Origin: Gemmatimonadota bacterium
Lineage (GTDB): Bacteria > JBHIER01 > G020348925
Assembly (NCBI GenBank): GCA_020348925.1
Contig: CP070758.1
Coordinates: 4,870,171-4,897,237, forward strand
Direction: 5' to 3'
Length of the DNA: 27,067 bases
Below the pieces are notes generated by a model. The model did not search any database. It was not told the origin of the DNA and saw only the letters and a program-made list of their open reading frames with translations. The position numbers and the translations under genes were made by a program. This document shows positions 8,170-15,329 of the stretch, one piece after another (the stretch's first letter is position 1; each line of letters opens with the position of its first letter).

Positions 8170-8781
8170 TTATCCACTATCTATTAGAAAGAACAGAAAA
8201 CCGATAACTTTTCCGAACTTTTTTCGCAGTTTTTTCAAAACGGCCTTCTCCCTCGACTGCAGGGTCGAAATGGGCTCCTTCGTCCGCTCACTCATCTCCT
8301 TGTAGCTCATCCGATAAAAGAAACGCATCAGGATCACGTCCCGCTCTTTTTTTCTTGCATTTTTCAGGAAGGTCAGACAGTATCCGATCCTGCGTTCCAC
8401 CTCTTCATCCGTCTCCCTCTGAAGGATCTCCTCCAGGGGATTCCCTTTGGTTGACACGGACTGAGCCTTCTCCAGGTCGACCGTCGACTCTTTGTTCCGG
8501 CGTTTCCTCCAGTTTATGGCCTTATTTTTGACTGTCTTAAAGAAATAGTGACGAAATTGATGCGGTGAATCAAAGGAGACGTGCCCCTCTGTCACCTTAA
8601 GGTATACGGTCGAAGCTGCTTCCTGGAAAATATCCTCCGCTCCCTCCTCGTCCTTCGTAAAACCGTGGGCGAATCGAACGGCTATCCGATGATACTTCCG
8701 AAAAAATGTCCGCCAATCCGGGTTCTGACCGTTTCTCAAATTCAAAACTCCCCTCGCATGTTCACGGTATAAGAATAACAT
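8170..8781 (-). CDS. ECF-type RNA polymerase sigma factor
   Basis: 203 residues. Region 2 is seen as FTKDEEGAEDIFQEAASTVY, with a basic stretch (FFKTVKNKAINWRKRRNKE). Region 4 is a helix-turn-helix (RDVILMRFFYRMSYKEMSER, then STLQSREKAVLKKLRKKF). There is no region 1 or 3, and the size is typical of ECF sigma factors. The ATG at 8781 lacks a clear ribosome-binding site. A TTG at 8745 (codon 13) is preceded by GAGGGGAG and could be the true start. The protein ends in a hydrophobic tail (VIGFLFFLIDSG), which is unusual. Its likely target is the downstream anti-sigma/CHAT operon, by analogy with autoregulated ECF systems; no promoter motif could be confirmed. Confidence 0.87.
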   Translation of the reverse strand: MLFLYREHARGVLNLRNGQNPDWRTFFRKYHRIAVRFAHGFTKDEEGAEDIFQEAASTVYLKVTEGHVSFDSPHQFRHYFFKTVKNKAINWRKRRNKESTVDLEKAQSVSTKGNPLEEILQRETDEEVERRIGYCLTFLKNARKKERDVILMRFFYRMSYKEMSERTKEPISTLQSREKAVLKKLRKKFGKVIGFLFFLIDSG

Positions 8782-9145
8782 TTCAGAATCAGTAATGCAA
8801 GATAATTTTACATCCTGGAAATTCTGAAGAATCTATCACTTCGATTTTACAATGCGCATTCTCATAATCTCCAAACCTAAAAAATATTTTTCGGAAAAAA
8901 ACAGGAAACGCTGTTCATCTCTGTGAAAGTTCGAAGGAATTGGTGACCGATTCAACAGAACAGCTTGGAGATTCGAAAAATTTTCAAGCTGTCGAGGGTT
9001 GTATGAAGGGGATCGGTCCCCTTCAAGGGTGACAGTGGAACGATCCAAGCAAGCGCAGGATCGCGAAACGCCAGAGGGTCGGTGAGACCCTCTGGAGAAT
9101 ACAGCGACTTCATGGATCGAAATTCTTTCAAAGGAGGTGGTTCGC
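8782..9145. other. Divergent intergenic region holding a structured leader
   Basis: About 360 bases separate the divergent sigma gene and the cohesin-like gene. The left part (8782-8900) is AT-rich and includes an A6-TATTTTT palindrome near 8878-8893. It carries only weak promoter matches; TTCGAT-17-CATAAT, around 8837-8865 on the plus strand, is the best and is not convincing. The right part contains the hairpin series described separately. Confidence 0.5.
8910..9095 (+). ncRNA. Candidate structured leader RNA (riboswitch-like, unidentified)
   Basis: Five hairpins can be drawn by hand: GAATTGG/CCGATTC (8937-8953), ACAGCTTG/CAAGCTGT (8960-8992), GAAGGGGA/TCCCCTTC with a TCGG loop (9005-9024), CGATCC/GGATCG (9041-9063) and a perfect 10-bp CCAGAGGGTC/GACCCTCTGG (9071-9095). 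An alternative pairing GCTGTTC (8910-8916) with GAACAGC (8958-8964) excludes the second hairpin, as expected of a switch. I could not match it to any riboswitch consensus I know (c-di-GMP, cobalamin, TPP, FMN, SAM, lysine, glycine). It lies upstream of, and on the same strand as, a leader ORF and the cohesin-like gene. No promoter is confirmed. Confidence 0.5.
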
Positions 9146-9196
9146 ATGTGTTACTTCAAATTTGGGATGAGGGGTGGAAACCGTATCCGTTTTTAA
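9146..9196 (+). CDS. Putative 16-residue leader peptide
   Basis: ATG 9146 follows an excellent Shine-Dalgarno (AAAGGAGGTGG, 6 nt upstream) and encodes MCYFKFGMRGGNRIRF before TAA at 9194-9196, 39 nt before the next start. It is aromatic- and Arg-rich. Its ribosome-binding site is stronger than that of most long genes here, so translation seems likely. It could couple to, or attenuate, expression of the downstream gene. Alternatively it could be the degraded start of a former gene. Confidence 0.45.
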   Translation: MCYFKFGMRGGNRIRF

Positions 9197-9211
9197 CCGG
9201 ACATCGTTCAT

Positions 9212-9234
9212 GTATATAAACTGGAGGTATATAC
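9212..9234 (+). promoter_or_regulatory. Hairpin with the Shine-Dalgarno in its loop
   Basis: GTATAT (9212-9217) and ATATAC (9229-9234) pair perfectly, and the 11-nt loop carries CTGGAGGT, the ribosome-binding site for ATG 9236. An all-AT/TA-rich stem is weak and could melt with temperature or ribosome passage. The regulatory role is inferred. Confidence 0.4.
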
Positions 9235-9235
9235 G

Positions 9236-12200
9236 ATGCGAAAAATGGTATTTTGTGCAGTATGCGTGTTCGCCGTATCAGTTCTTTTGCAAGGTTTCGC
9301 CTTTGGAGGAGAAATTGTGACGTTACAACCAACGGATGTGAAGGCGTTGCAACTTGACCGGCAGAAGCACGAAATGGCAACGCAAGATATTAAAAGAATA
9401 AAAGGAAAAGTATCGCTGGAGACGAAAAAAGGTTCCAGGGAGACAGTGGCCAGCGACGGCGATTGTCAGACAACATTGACCTGGCGGACTCTGGATGATC
9501 CGACGATTAACTTTGGTGCTGGAACCTTTGACTCAATGGCGGTCTGGTTTCAGGCACCTGCCGACCTGAAAGTGTTAGCCGTTCGATTTGCGCCCTTGGA
9601 CTATGAAGGAAACATGCTCATCAATCTTTCCGAGACACTTTACTCAGGCTATGAAGGATATGCGGTGGATGGGGAAGGATGGTTGTCGGGTGGGACCCAT
9701 CCCACCGGGATTGTAAGTCCTGTGGGAATGCATGTAGCTGGTCCATATCCCGAGAGCATTACTTCTGAGGACACCTATCAGTGGCACGAAATACCTGTGC
9801 CTGCGCAGCCGACTTTCTCTCAAGGCGACAATTTCTGCGTTAGCACTTGGCATTATCGATATGGCGGCCATGGCTTTGCTTGTGAGCTTCCCTACGGAGC
9901 TCCTCACAGTTTTTTCAAATATTATGCAAATTGCTGTGGCCCTGACGGGGAAAACGCGGGATGGTTCTTACGAAGCTATGTCATGTGGTATGAGATTGTG
10001 GTGGAACTGATGGGCGATCTACCACCGGAGTTCGCTGAGGTGACGCAACTGCCACACACCTGTACACCTGGAGTTGATCGCCCAGTCTGTGCCGAAGTCA
10101 CCGACAGGAACTGCGGTGAGGGTCCATGGTGTGCAACTGGGTTCTATCCATGGGAACCAACGGGCTGTATTGTTGCTGATCCCACTGGCTGTGAATATAA
10201 TTGCATAACATGGCCCACTGATATCGAGGTTGTCACAACCAGTTCCAGCACAAATGACCAACTTCAAGAAGAGACAGCTAATGAAGATGTCTATCTCTTT
10301 GTTTCTGGTGGACCGTTGATTCAGGGCTCAACCGGCAATATTCTTGAGCTTGTTATGTCTAATTTTGTCGGTCCAGTAGCTGCCTTACAGGTAGATATTC
10401 TCTTCGATGTCGACTGTTTTATAGTGACAGATGTCTTACGAACTCCTCGGGCGGAAGGCATGGATATCTTTGGTTGGATGCATATCGAGGGTGGTATTCG
10501 GATTGCAATGACTACGATTTCTGGTAATCCCATCGATCCATCTGAAGGTCCAATTGCGGAGATCTTTGTGGATGTGAGTGGTAGTGGTGGTATCGGCGTG
10601 GCCTCGGTGGAGGTCTGTTACAGCGTGGATGGCGGTCCAGAAGTCCGCACACCTCTGAGCATGGGAACTGGGGATGAGTGGTGCGGTTCAATCCCCGGAC
10701 AACCTGTTGGTTCCGAAATAGCTTACTATTATCGGGCTACTGATGTTGGAGGATTAACCAGCAGGACACCTGCCACCTACACGTATACCGTCCGGGAAGT
10801 GAGTGCTCCGACGCTGGTCGTATACAACGTCGAAGGGTTCCCTGATTGGTTAGACGATTACTACATGTACGGAGTGATCGATGCCTGCGGAGATGCGTAT
10901 CCTTATGACTACTGGGCTGTGTCGATAGATGGACCAGTCAGTGGGGACTGTCTCTTTGAATATACAAACATCATCTGGCTCGACATCAATTACCCTTGGT
11001 CGGACATGCCAATTGCTGATATGATGGCCTGGCTCGATGCTGGTACGCCTGAGCAACCTCACAACCTCCTCTTTTCATCTCAGGATTATGCTTACTACTG
11101 GTATGGTGGTGAAGACGTCTTTTTTACACCTGGTGATTTTGAATACGACTACCTTGGTTTGGCAGCCATTGCACCACAGGAGGTGGGTGGTGGCAGTTTC
11201 GATCCCTATCCCATTGATCCAGTGTGTGGTGACGCCATCTTCGGATATCTATGTGACCATCCGGGCCAGTTGAATTACAACCCGGGTCAAGAATTGGATC
11301 TTGCAAATTGGATCGACAACGTGCAGGCTGGTTTGGGTACCGTTTGCTTCACAGATCCCCAGACAGGCAATGCCTGTGGCGTTCACATGGAGAGTGTCGG
11401 ATTCAACACCATCTTCCTGGCTTTCGATGTGGGGACATGTGACTGGTTGGACCCGTACGAATGGATTAACGATTACCGCAACATGATCGATGCCGCCCTC
11501 GATTTCTGGTATGAGTCTTTTTACCCTGATACAGACGCTGACGGCTGGCCCGATGTGTGCGACAACTGCCCCACTGTTTACAATCCCGGCCAGGAGGACA
11601 GTGATACTAATGGAGTAGGTGATGCCTGCGAGCCCGGTTCAATCGTTGGCCATGTGTCTGCTGACTGTCTTGAACCAAACGGTGGTCTATTAGGGATTGC
11701 GGTTGCGGTTGACGCATATGAGACAGGCACCGGTAGTTTAGTTGGCGGTTCGGTGACTGACGAAAACGGTTATTATGAAATTACGGATCTGGAAGTAGGA
11801 GATTACACGGTGACCATTGTGACACCGCTTGGCTATAATGCGGCGACCGACGAAGTTCCTGTGACGATTGCAGGCGGAGCTATTGTGACTGTGGATTTCC
11901 CGCTTACGTGTGTGGAAATTACTGCCAATCCAAGATCGATTGGGTTCTGGAAGCACCAAGTTGGTGTGGCTACAGGCGGAAAGGGCGATGCCCAGATTGA
12001 TGCGGAAATGCTGTGTTATTATCTCGATCTGATCGAAGCTCATTTTAATAGCAACGAAATCAATCAGGTAGCTGTGTATGATCCACCGTCATCGGGTGAG
12101 TGCGGGGACAAACTGGAGGAGGCAAAAAGACTCCTGAATCTTAAAGGAAAGACCAATATGATAGATCGTGCGAGACAGCAGTTGATGGCCCTGTTACTCA

Positions 12201-12679
12201 ATGTTGCCGCTCAGTATATCAGTCTCACTGAGATCATCAGTGAAGATGGAGCAACAGTGTCCCAAGCCATTACCTATTGTGACAACCTGATCGACGATCC
12301 CGAAGGTGCCTTTGAAGTGGCAAAGACAATCTGCGATGATATCAACAATAACAGTATGGTACCTGCAGGTGTCATTCCGCTTGAGATCGAGGAAATTGCA
12401 TATAAACATGTTTCAAGCTCTTACAGTCTGGCACAGAACTCCCCCAATCCCTTCAATCCGACAACCTCAATCTCCTACTCATTACCCGAAGCCTCCAGGG
12501 TGAAAGTCGAAGTCTACAACCTCCTGGGGCAGGTCATCGACGTGCTGGTGGACGCCGAACAGCAGGCCGGCTATCATGTAGTTCAGTGGGATGCGTCGGA
12601 TATGGCCACCGGTGTCTATTTCTACAGACTCACTGCGGGCGCATTTACGGCTACGAAGCGTATGGTTTTAATGAAATAA
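9236..12679 (+). CDS. Large exported cohesin-like multidomain protein with T9SS-type sorting domain
   Basis: 1147 residues; ATG after CTGGAGGTATATACG. Order: signal peptide (1-24); beta-rich Cys-containing N-domain (~75-260); cohesin-like domain (~350-446: EDVYLFVSGG...NILELVMSNFVGPVAALQVD...GPIAEIFVDVSG); Ig-like segment (~450-520); an unassigned Tyr/Asp-rich domain (~525-755); TSP3-type Ca-binding repeat (~762-798, DTDADGWPDVCDNCPTVYNP); carboxypeptidase-regulatory-like beta domain (~801-892); a helical domain starting SIGFWKHQVG (~902-1050); FlgD-Ig/T9SS-like C-terminal domain (~1060-1147, LAQNSPNPFNPTTSISYSLP ... TATKRMVLMK). Probably surface-anchored or secreted. The cohesin-like module could bind the dockerins encoded nearby; that is inference. 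No catalytic residues are recognised. Confidence 0.87.
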   Translation: MRKMVFCAVCVFAVSVLLQGFAFGGEIVTLQPTDVKALQLDRQKHEMATQDIKRIKGKVSLETKKGSRETVASDGDCQTTLTWRTLDDPTINFGAGTFDSMAVWFQAPADLKVLAVRFAPLDYEGNMLINLSETLYSGYEGYAVDGEGWLSGGTHPTGIVSPVGMHVAGPYPESITSEDTYQWHEIPVPAQPTFSQGDNFCVSTWHYRYGGHGFACELPYGAPHSFFKYYANCCGPDGENAGWFLRSYVMWYEIVVELMGDLPPEFAEVTQLPHTCTPGVDRPVCAEVTDRNCGEGPWCATGFYPWEPTGCIVADPTGCEYNCITWPTDIEVVTTSSSTNDQLQEETANEDVYLFVSGGPLIQGSTGNILELVMSNFVGPVAALQVDILFDVDCFIVTDVLRTPRAEGMDIFGWMHIEGGIRIAMTTISGNPIDPSEGPIAEIFVDVSGSGGIGVASVEVCYSVDGGPEVRTPLSMGTGDEWCGSIPGQPVGSEIAYYYRATDVGGLTSRTPATYTYTVREVSAPTLVVYNVEGFPDWLDDYYMYGVIDACGDAYPYDYWAVSIDGPVSGDCLFEYTNIIWLDINYPWSDMPIADMMAWLDAGTPEQPHNLLFSSQDYAYYWYGGEDVFFTPGDFEYDYLGLAAIAPQEVGGGSFDPYPIDPVCGDAIFGYLCDHPGQLNYNPGQELDLANWIDNVQAGLGTVCFTDPQTGNACGVHMESVGFNTIFLAFDVGTCDWLDPYEWINDYRNMIDAALDFWYESFYPDTDADGWPDVCDNCPTVYNPGQEDSDTNGVGDACEPGSIVGHVSADCLEPNGGLLGIAVAVDAYETGTGSLVGGSVTDENGYYEITDLEVGDYTVTIVTPLGYNAATDEVPVTIAGGAIVTVDFPLTCVEITANPRSIGFWKHQVGVATGGKGDAQIDAEMLCYYLDLIEAHFNSNEINQVAVYDPPSSGECGDKLEEAKRLLNLKGKTNMIDRARQQLMALLLNVAAQYISLTEIISEDGATVSQAITYCDNLIDDPEGAFEVAKTICDDINNNSMVPAGVIPLEIEEIAYKHVSSSYSLAQNSPNPFNPTTSISYSLPEASRVKVEVYNLLGQVIDVLVDAEQQAGYHVVQWDASDMATGVYFYRLTAGAFTATKRMVLMK

Positions 12680-12719
12680 AGGAGTCAAAAAAGTCGAAGG
12701 GTTGAAGGATCGAAAAGAA

Positions 12720-12752
12720 AACCTCCCGCAGGTGCGAAACCTGCGGGAGGTT
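12720..12752. terminator. Bidirectional hairpin terminator between convergent genes
   Basis: AACCTCCCGCAGGT (12720-12733) and ACCTGCGGGAGGTT (12739-12752) pair perfectly over 14 bp around a 5-nt loop. On the minus strand it is followed by TTTTCTTTT, a good tail for the receptor gene; on the plus strand the tail is poor. The stem matches the terminator at 3633-3669. Confidence 0.8.
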
Positions 12753-12791
12753 GCATATTGACGAGATTGATTACTTACAATTCAAAATAAC

Positions 12792-14726
12792 TCAATCCCA
12801 CAATTCCCAGCCCCCCCCAAAGGAAATCGTGCGTCCCGGCATCGGATACCCTGCCCTGCTCTGGTATGTTTTATCGGTGAGATTGCGAAACGTGACGTAG
12901 AGACTGAGATCCTGGATCCGACACGCCATCCTGGCATGAAGCAGCGCGTACTTCTTCATCAGTACTTTCTCTTCAAAGTCAGCGTATTGCCTCCCGGTGT
13001 ATTCCGTTTCGATACGCACCTTCCATTCCATCTGATCTCGAATAAAAGCCCGCGATAGCTGGAGCCAAGCCGTTGCCAAGGTCTCAGGATTACGAGCAAG
13101 CACTCTGCCCGTCCCTCTATTCTCAGCATCTAAATACGTGAACGTGGAGCCGAAAATGACGTGCCTGAATAGATCCTTTTGAACCGACAATTCAAACCCT
13201 GTGCTTCTCGTATCGACATTGAAGGGCATCCACACACGCTCTGAATCTTCCTTCCACAGGATCCGATCGGAAACATCGTTCGCAAAAAAACTCCCCCGCA
13301 CCTCATAATGATTCCTCCTTCGAGAGAGGCTGAGATCAAAGGAGGTGCCTTGTTCAGGCTCTATTTTTGGCTCGCCATCATCCCAAAAAATCTCGTGGAG
13401 AGCAGGAAATCTGTATCCTGTTGAGGCGGAGAGGCGGACCAGTCCCACGCCGGGAATTTCGGTCCCACACGTGAGGCCTGGAGAAACCCGCGCACTGTAT
13501 TCCGAATGACCGTCACACTGACCCGAGAGAAGAAGGTGGAACCTTCGGCAGGGGCGAAGTTCGGCTGTGGCCTGTAATGATGATTCGTGGACAGTGTGCT
13601 CGCCCTGAGCAGGACTTTCCGACTGAATGCGTTGAATATGTGAACCGAGACGGATCGTCCCGTTTCGATGGACTCGGAATGACGCCTTCACCTGCCCCCC
13701 ATATACTTCACTCTCATACGAGTACATCGAATCACCCACACCCTGGGTTCGAATGTCGCTGAAAAAGAGGCTGTTTTCAAGGGACCATCCTGATCGTCCG
13801 GTGTGCAGCGTGACATCCCCATCAATTCGTTCATCCTCCTGCCGCCAATGGATTGCGGGGTAGGAATCGGATCCGGAACGTCCCACATGGCCCTTGTAGC
13901 GTCCAATGGTCGACGTCACACGCGCAGCCGAAGTGGGCTCATAGTCGATTCTTCCCAAAATATTTTGTCCGTCATAATCATCCTTCACACGGAAACCGTC
14001 GGTGCCCCGTTCATCGAAAACGATAGTGAGATGACACCGCTTCCAGAACCGCTTCCCAAAGTGAACGGCCGACCGCCTCAGCCCAAAATTTCCCTTCTCG
14101 TAGCGGAGCTTCGTGTAGGGTCTTTCCGAAGACACCCTCCTTGTAGTGATGTTCACGATACCACCAAGTGCCCCCGACCTCCCATACAAAGTGGCGCATC
14201 CCTTCACAACTTCTACGCGTTCGACCATATCCAACGATATGAAGTTCAGGTCGTAGCCACCGAATTGAGGGTCGTTCACAGCCCGCCCGTCTATCATGAT
14301 CAAAACCTGTTGGCCTGTTGCACCGCGAAAGCCGGTCGCCGCAGGTTGTCCCAACATGCCGTATTCTAAGACATGGGCACCGCAGTAATATTTTAAAACA
14401 TCACCCAGATGCTGGGCAGTCGACGCCTCGATCTCCTCGGCCGTAATAACGCAGACGCTGCCCCAGGCACCACACGGTGATGCCGGCGCGACGGCCCCCG
14501 AATCACACCCTTCAATATTGGAATTCACGCGCAAAGACTCCGCACAGCATCCGGTCCCTTCGGCAACACGGGTTTCCCGGGAGAAGCCATATCCTACGAG
14601 GCAAAATATTGAAACGATGACGGGGATTGGTCGAATATATTTCGCCACATTTTTCGAAAGAGGTGACGTTGACAAATGATACTGTTCGCTTTTAATTCCT
14701 GTGAGATGTGAGGCGTGAGGATTCAA
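12792..14726 (-). CDS. TonB-dependent outer-membrane receptor (BtuB-like)
   Basis: 644 residues. The plug lies at ~90-200 (VCVITAEEIEASTAQHLGDVL, TGFRGATGQQVLIMIDGR, DLNFISLDMVERVEVVKG, GALGGIVNITTRR). A 22-strand-type barrel follows, with the GYRFPALHEIFWDDGEPKIE motif and a C-terminal FRNLTDKTYQ...GRTISFGGGWELW strand. The closest family is BtuB/cobalamin-type receptors, but no cobalamin riboswitch is seen upstream, so the ligand is open. The start is uncertain: TTG 14726 has AGGGA 5-9 nt upstream but gives a long pre-signal stretch, while GTG 14648 begins right at a signal peptide (KYIRPIPVIVSIFCLVGYGF). An unusual Cys-rich stretch (residues 60, 61, 74, 85, 92) precedes the plug. The final residue is Asp after Trp rather than the usual terminal Phe/Trp. 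Confidence 0.88.
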   Translation of the reverse strand: MNPHASHLTGIKSEQYHLSTSPLSKNVAKYIRPIPVIVSIFCLVGYGFSRETRVAEGTGCCAESLRVNSNIEGCDSGAVAPASPCGAWGSVCVITAEEIEASTAQHLGDVLKYYCGAHVLEYGMLGQPAATGFRGATGQQVLIMIDGRAVNDPQFGGYDLNFISLDMVERVEVVKGCATLYGRSGALGGIVNITTRRVSSERPYTKLRYEKGNFGLRRSAVHFGKRFWKRCHLTIVFDERGTDGFRVKDDYDGQNILGRIDYEPTSAARVTSTIGRYKGHVGRSGSDSYPAIHWRQEDERIDGDVTLHTGRSGWSLENSLFFSDIRTQGVGDSMYSYESEVYGGQVKASFRVHRNGTIRLGSHIQRIQSESPAQGEHTVHESSLQATAELRPCRRFHLLLSGQCDGHSEYSARVSPGLTCGTEIPGVGLVRLSASTGYRFPALHEIFWDDGEPKIEPEQGTSFDLSLSRRRNHYEVRGSFFANDVSDRILWKEDSERVWMPFNVDTRSTGFELSVQKDLFRHVIFGSTFTYLDAENRGTGRVLARNPETLATAWLQLSRAFIRDQMEWKVRIETEYTGRQYADFEEKVLMKKYALLHARMACRIQDLSLYVTFRNLTDKTYQSRAGYPMPGRTISFGGGWELWD

Positions 14727-14951
14727 TGTATCCCTGAGGTGTTTTCCCGACAGTCATAGGACTCAAGTGTTCCAAGAACATCCATTATCTCATTCCGACC
14801 GCAGAGCCGGAATCTCCAACCAGTCGCTTCATGGCATGAGATCCCTGGTCAAGCCTGAGATGACAGACTCTCGATGAGGCCTGTATACCCAGGTATGGCC
14901 ATCTCTGATTGCAACGATTCGGTTATGAACACTCCTTATCAGAATGCCACG
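14727..14951. other. Spacer upstream of the receptor gene
   Basis: 225 bases between the receptor start and the end of cutA. The only structure I see is ATTCCG (14792-14797) facing CGGAAT (14808-14813). No riboswitch consensus or convincing promoter for the receptor was found on the minus strand. Confidence 0.4.
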
Positions 14952-15266
14952 TTAAGCTTTTCCCGTCGCATCGCTCACCCACTGGAGAAACTCGTCCTCA
15001 CCTTCGACGATGTCATACGCGACAATGGCGGGAACGTCATAGGAATGGATTTCTCTCACCCTTTTCCGAAGCTGCTGAAAAAGACGTTTTTCCGTTTTGC
15101 ATATGAGAATGTATTCTGATTCTTCCACAACCTTTCCCTTCCATCGGTAGACTGAACGGCACGGGAAGAAATTGACACATGCGGCCAGATTCTCCTCCAC
15201 CGCGGTTCGTGCGATGCGCTCGGCCTCCTCCTTATTGCCAGCGGTTATATAGACAGTCACGTACAC
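14952..15266 (-). CDS. cutA: CutA divalent-cation tolerance protein
   Basis: 104 residues, the usual CutA1 length. Hallmarks are MYVTVYITAGNKEEAERIAR, VEENLAACVNFFPCRSVYRW with the conserved ACVN core, KGKVVEESEYILICKT, and REIHSYDVPAIVAYDI. Family knowledge: CutA1 forms very stable PII-like trimers linked to copper/divalent metal tolerance, with the biochemical role unsettled. The start is GTG 15266 without a clear ribosome-binding site; GTG 15260 is an alternative. It is the last gene of the minus-strand cluster, 63 bp after thioredoxin. Confidence 0.93.
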   Translation of the reverse strand: MYVTVYITAGNKEEAERIARTAVEENLAACVNFFPCRSVYRWKGKVVEESEYILICKTEKRLFQQLRKRVREIHSYDVPAIVAYDIVEGEDEFLQWVSDATGKA

Positions 15267-15274
15267 GTTTCAAA

Positions 15275-15316
15275 ATTCAAAAAACAAAAATCCAACATTC
15301 AAAACAAAAACGTCCA
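15275..15316. repeat. Degenerate A-rich direct repeat between cutA and trxA
   Basis: Two imperfect copies of attcaaaa(aa)caaaaa(cg)tcca lie head to tail in the 63-bp gap. Such aattcaaaa-type intergenic tracts are common in environmental genomes. On the coding (minus) strand it is T-rich and could weaken transcription into cutA. Confidence 0.5.
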
Positions 15317-15329
15317 GAATGAAAAAGTC

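Noticed and set aside
8910-9120. c-di-GMP (GEMM), glutamine or hammerhead RNA identity for the leader
   Set aside because: Short stretches such as CGCGAAACGCC or CGAAGGAA look loosely similar, but the full consensus and stem order do not fit.
13803-14369. 188-codon plus-strand ORF within the TonB receptor gene
   Set aside because: Antisense to conserved plug and barrel motifs; no family resemblance.
14727-14951. Cobalamin riboswitch expected upstream of a BtuB-like receptor
   Set aside because: I read the minus strand of this spacer and found no B12-box-like or cobalamin riboswitch core motif.
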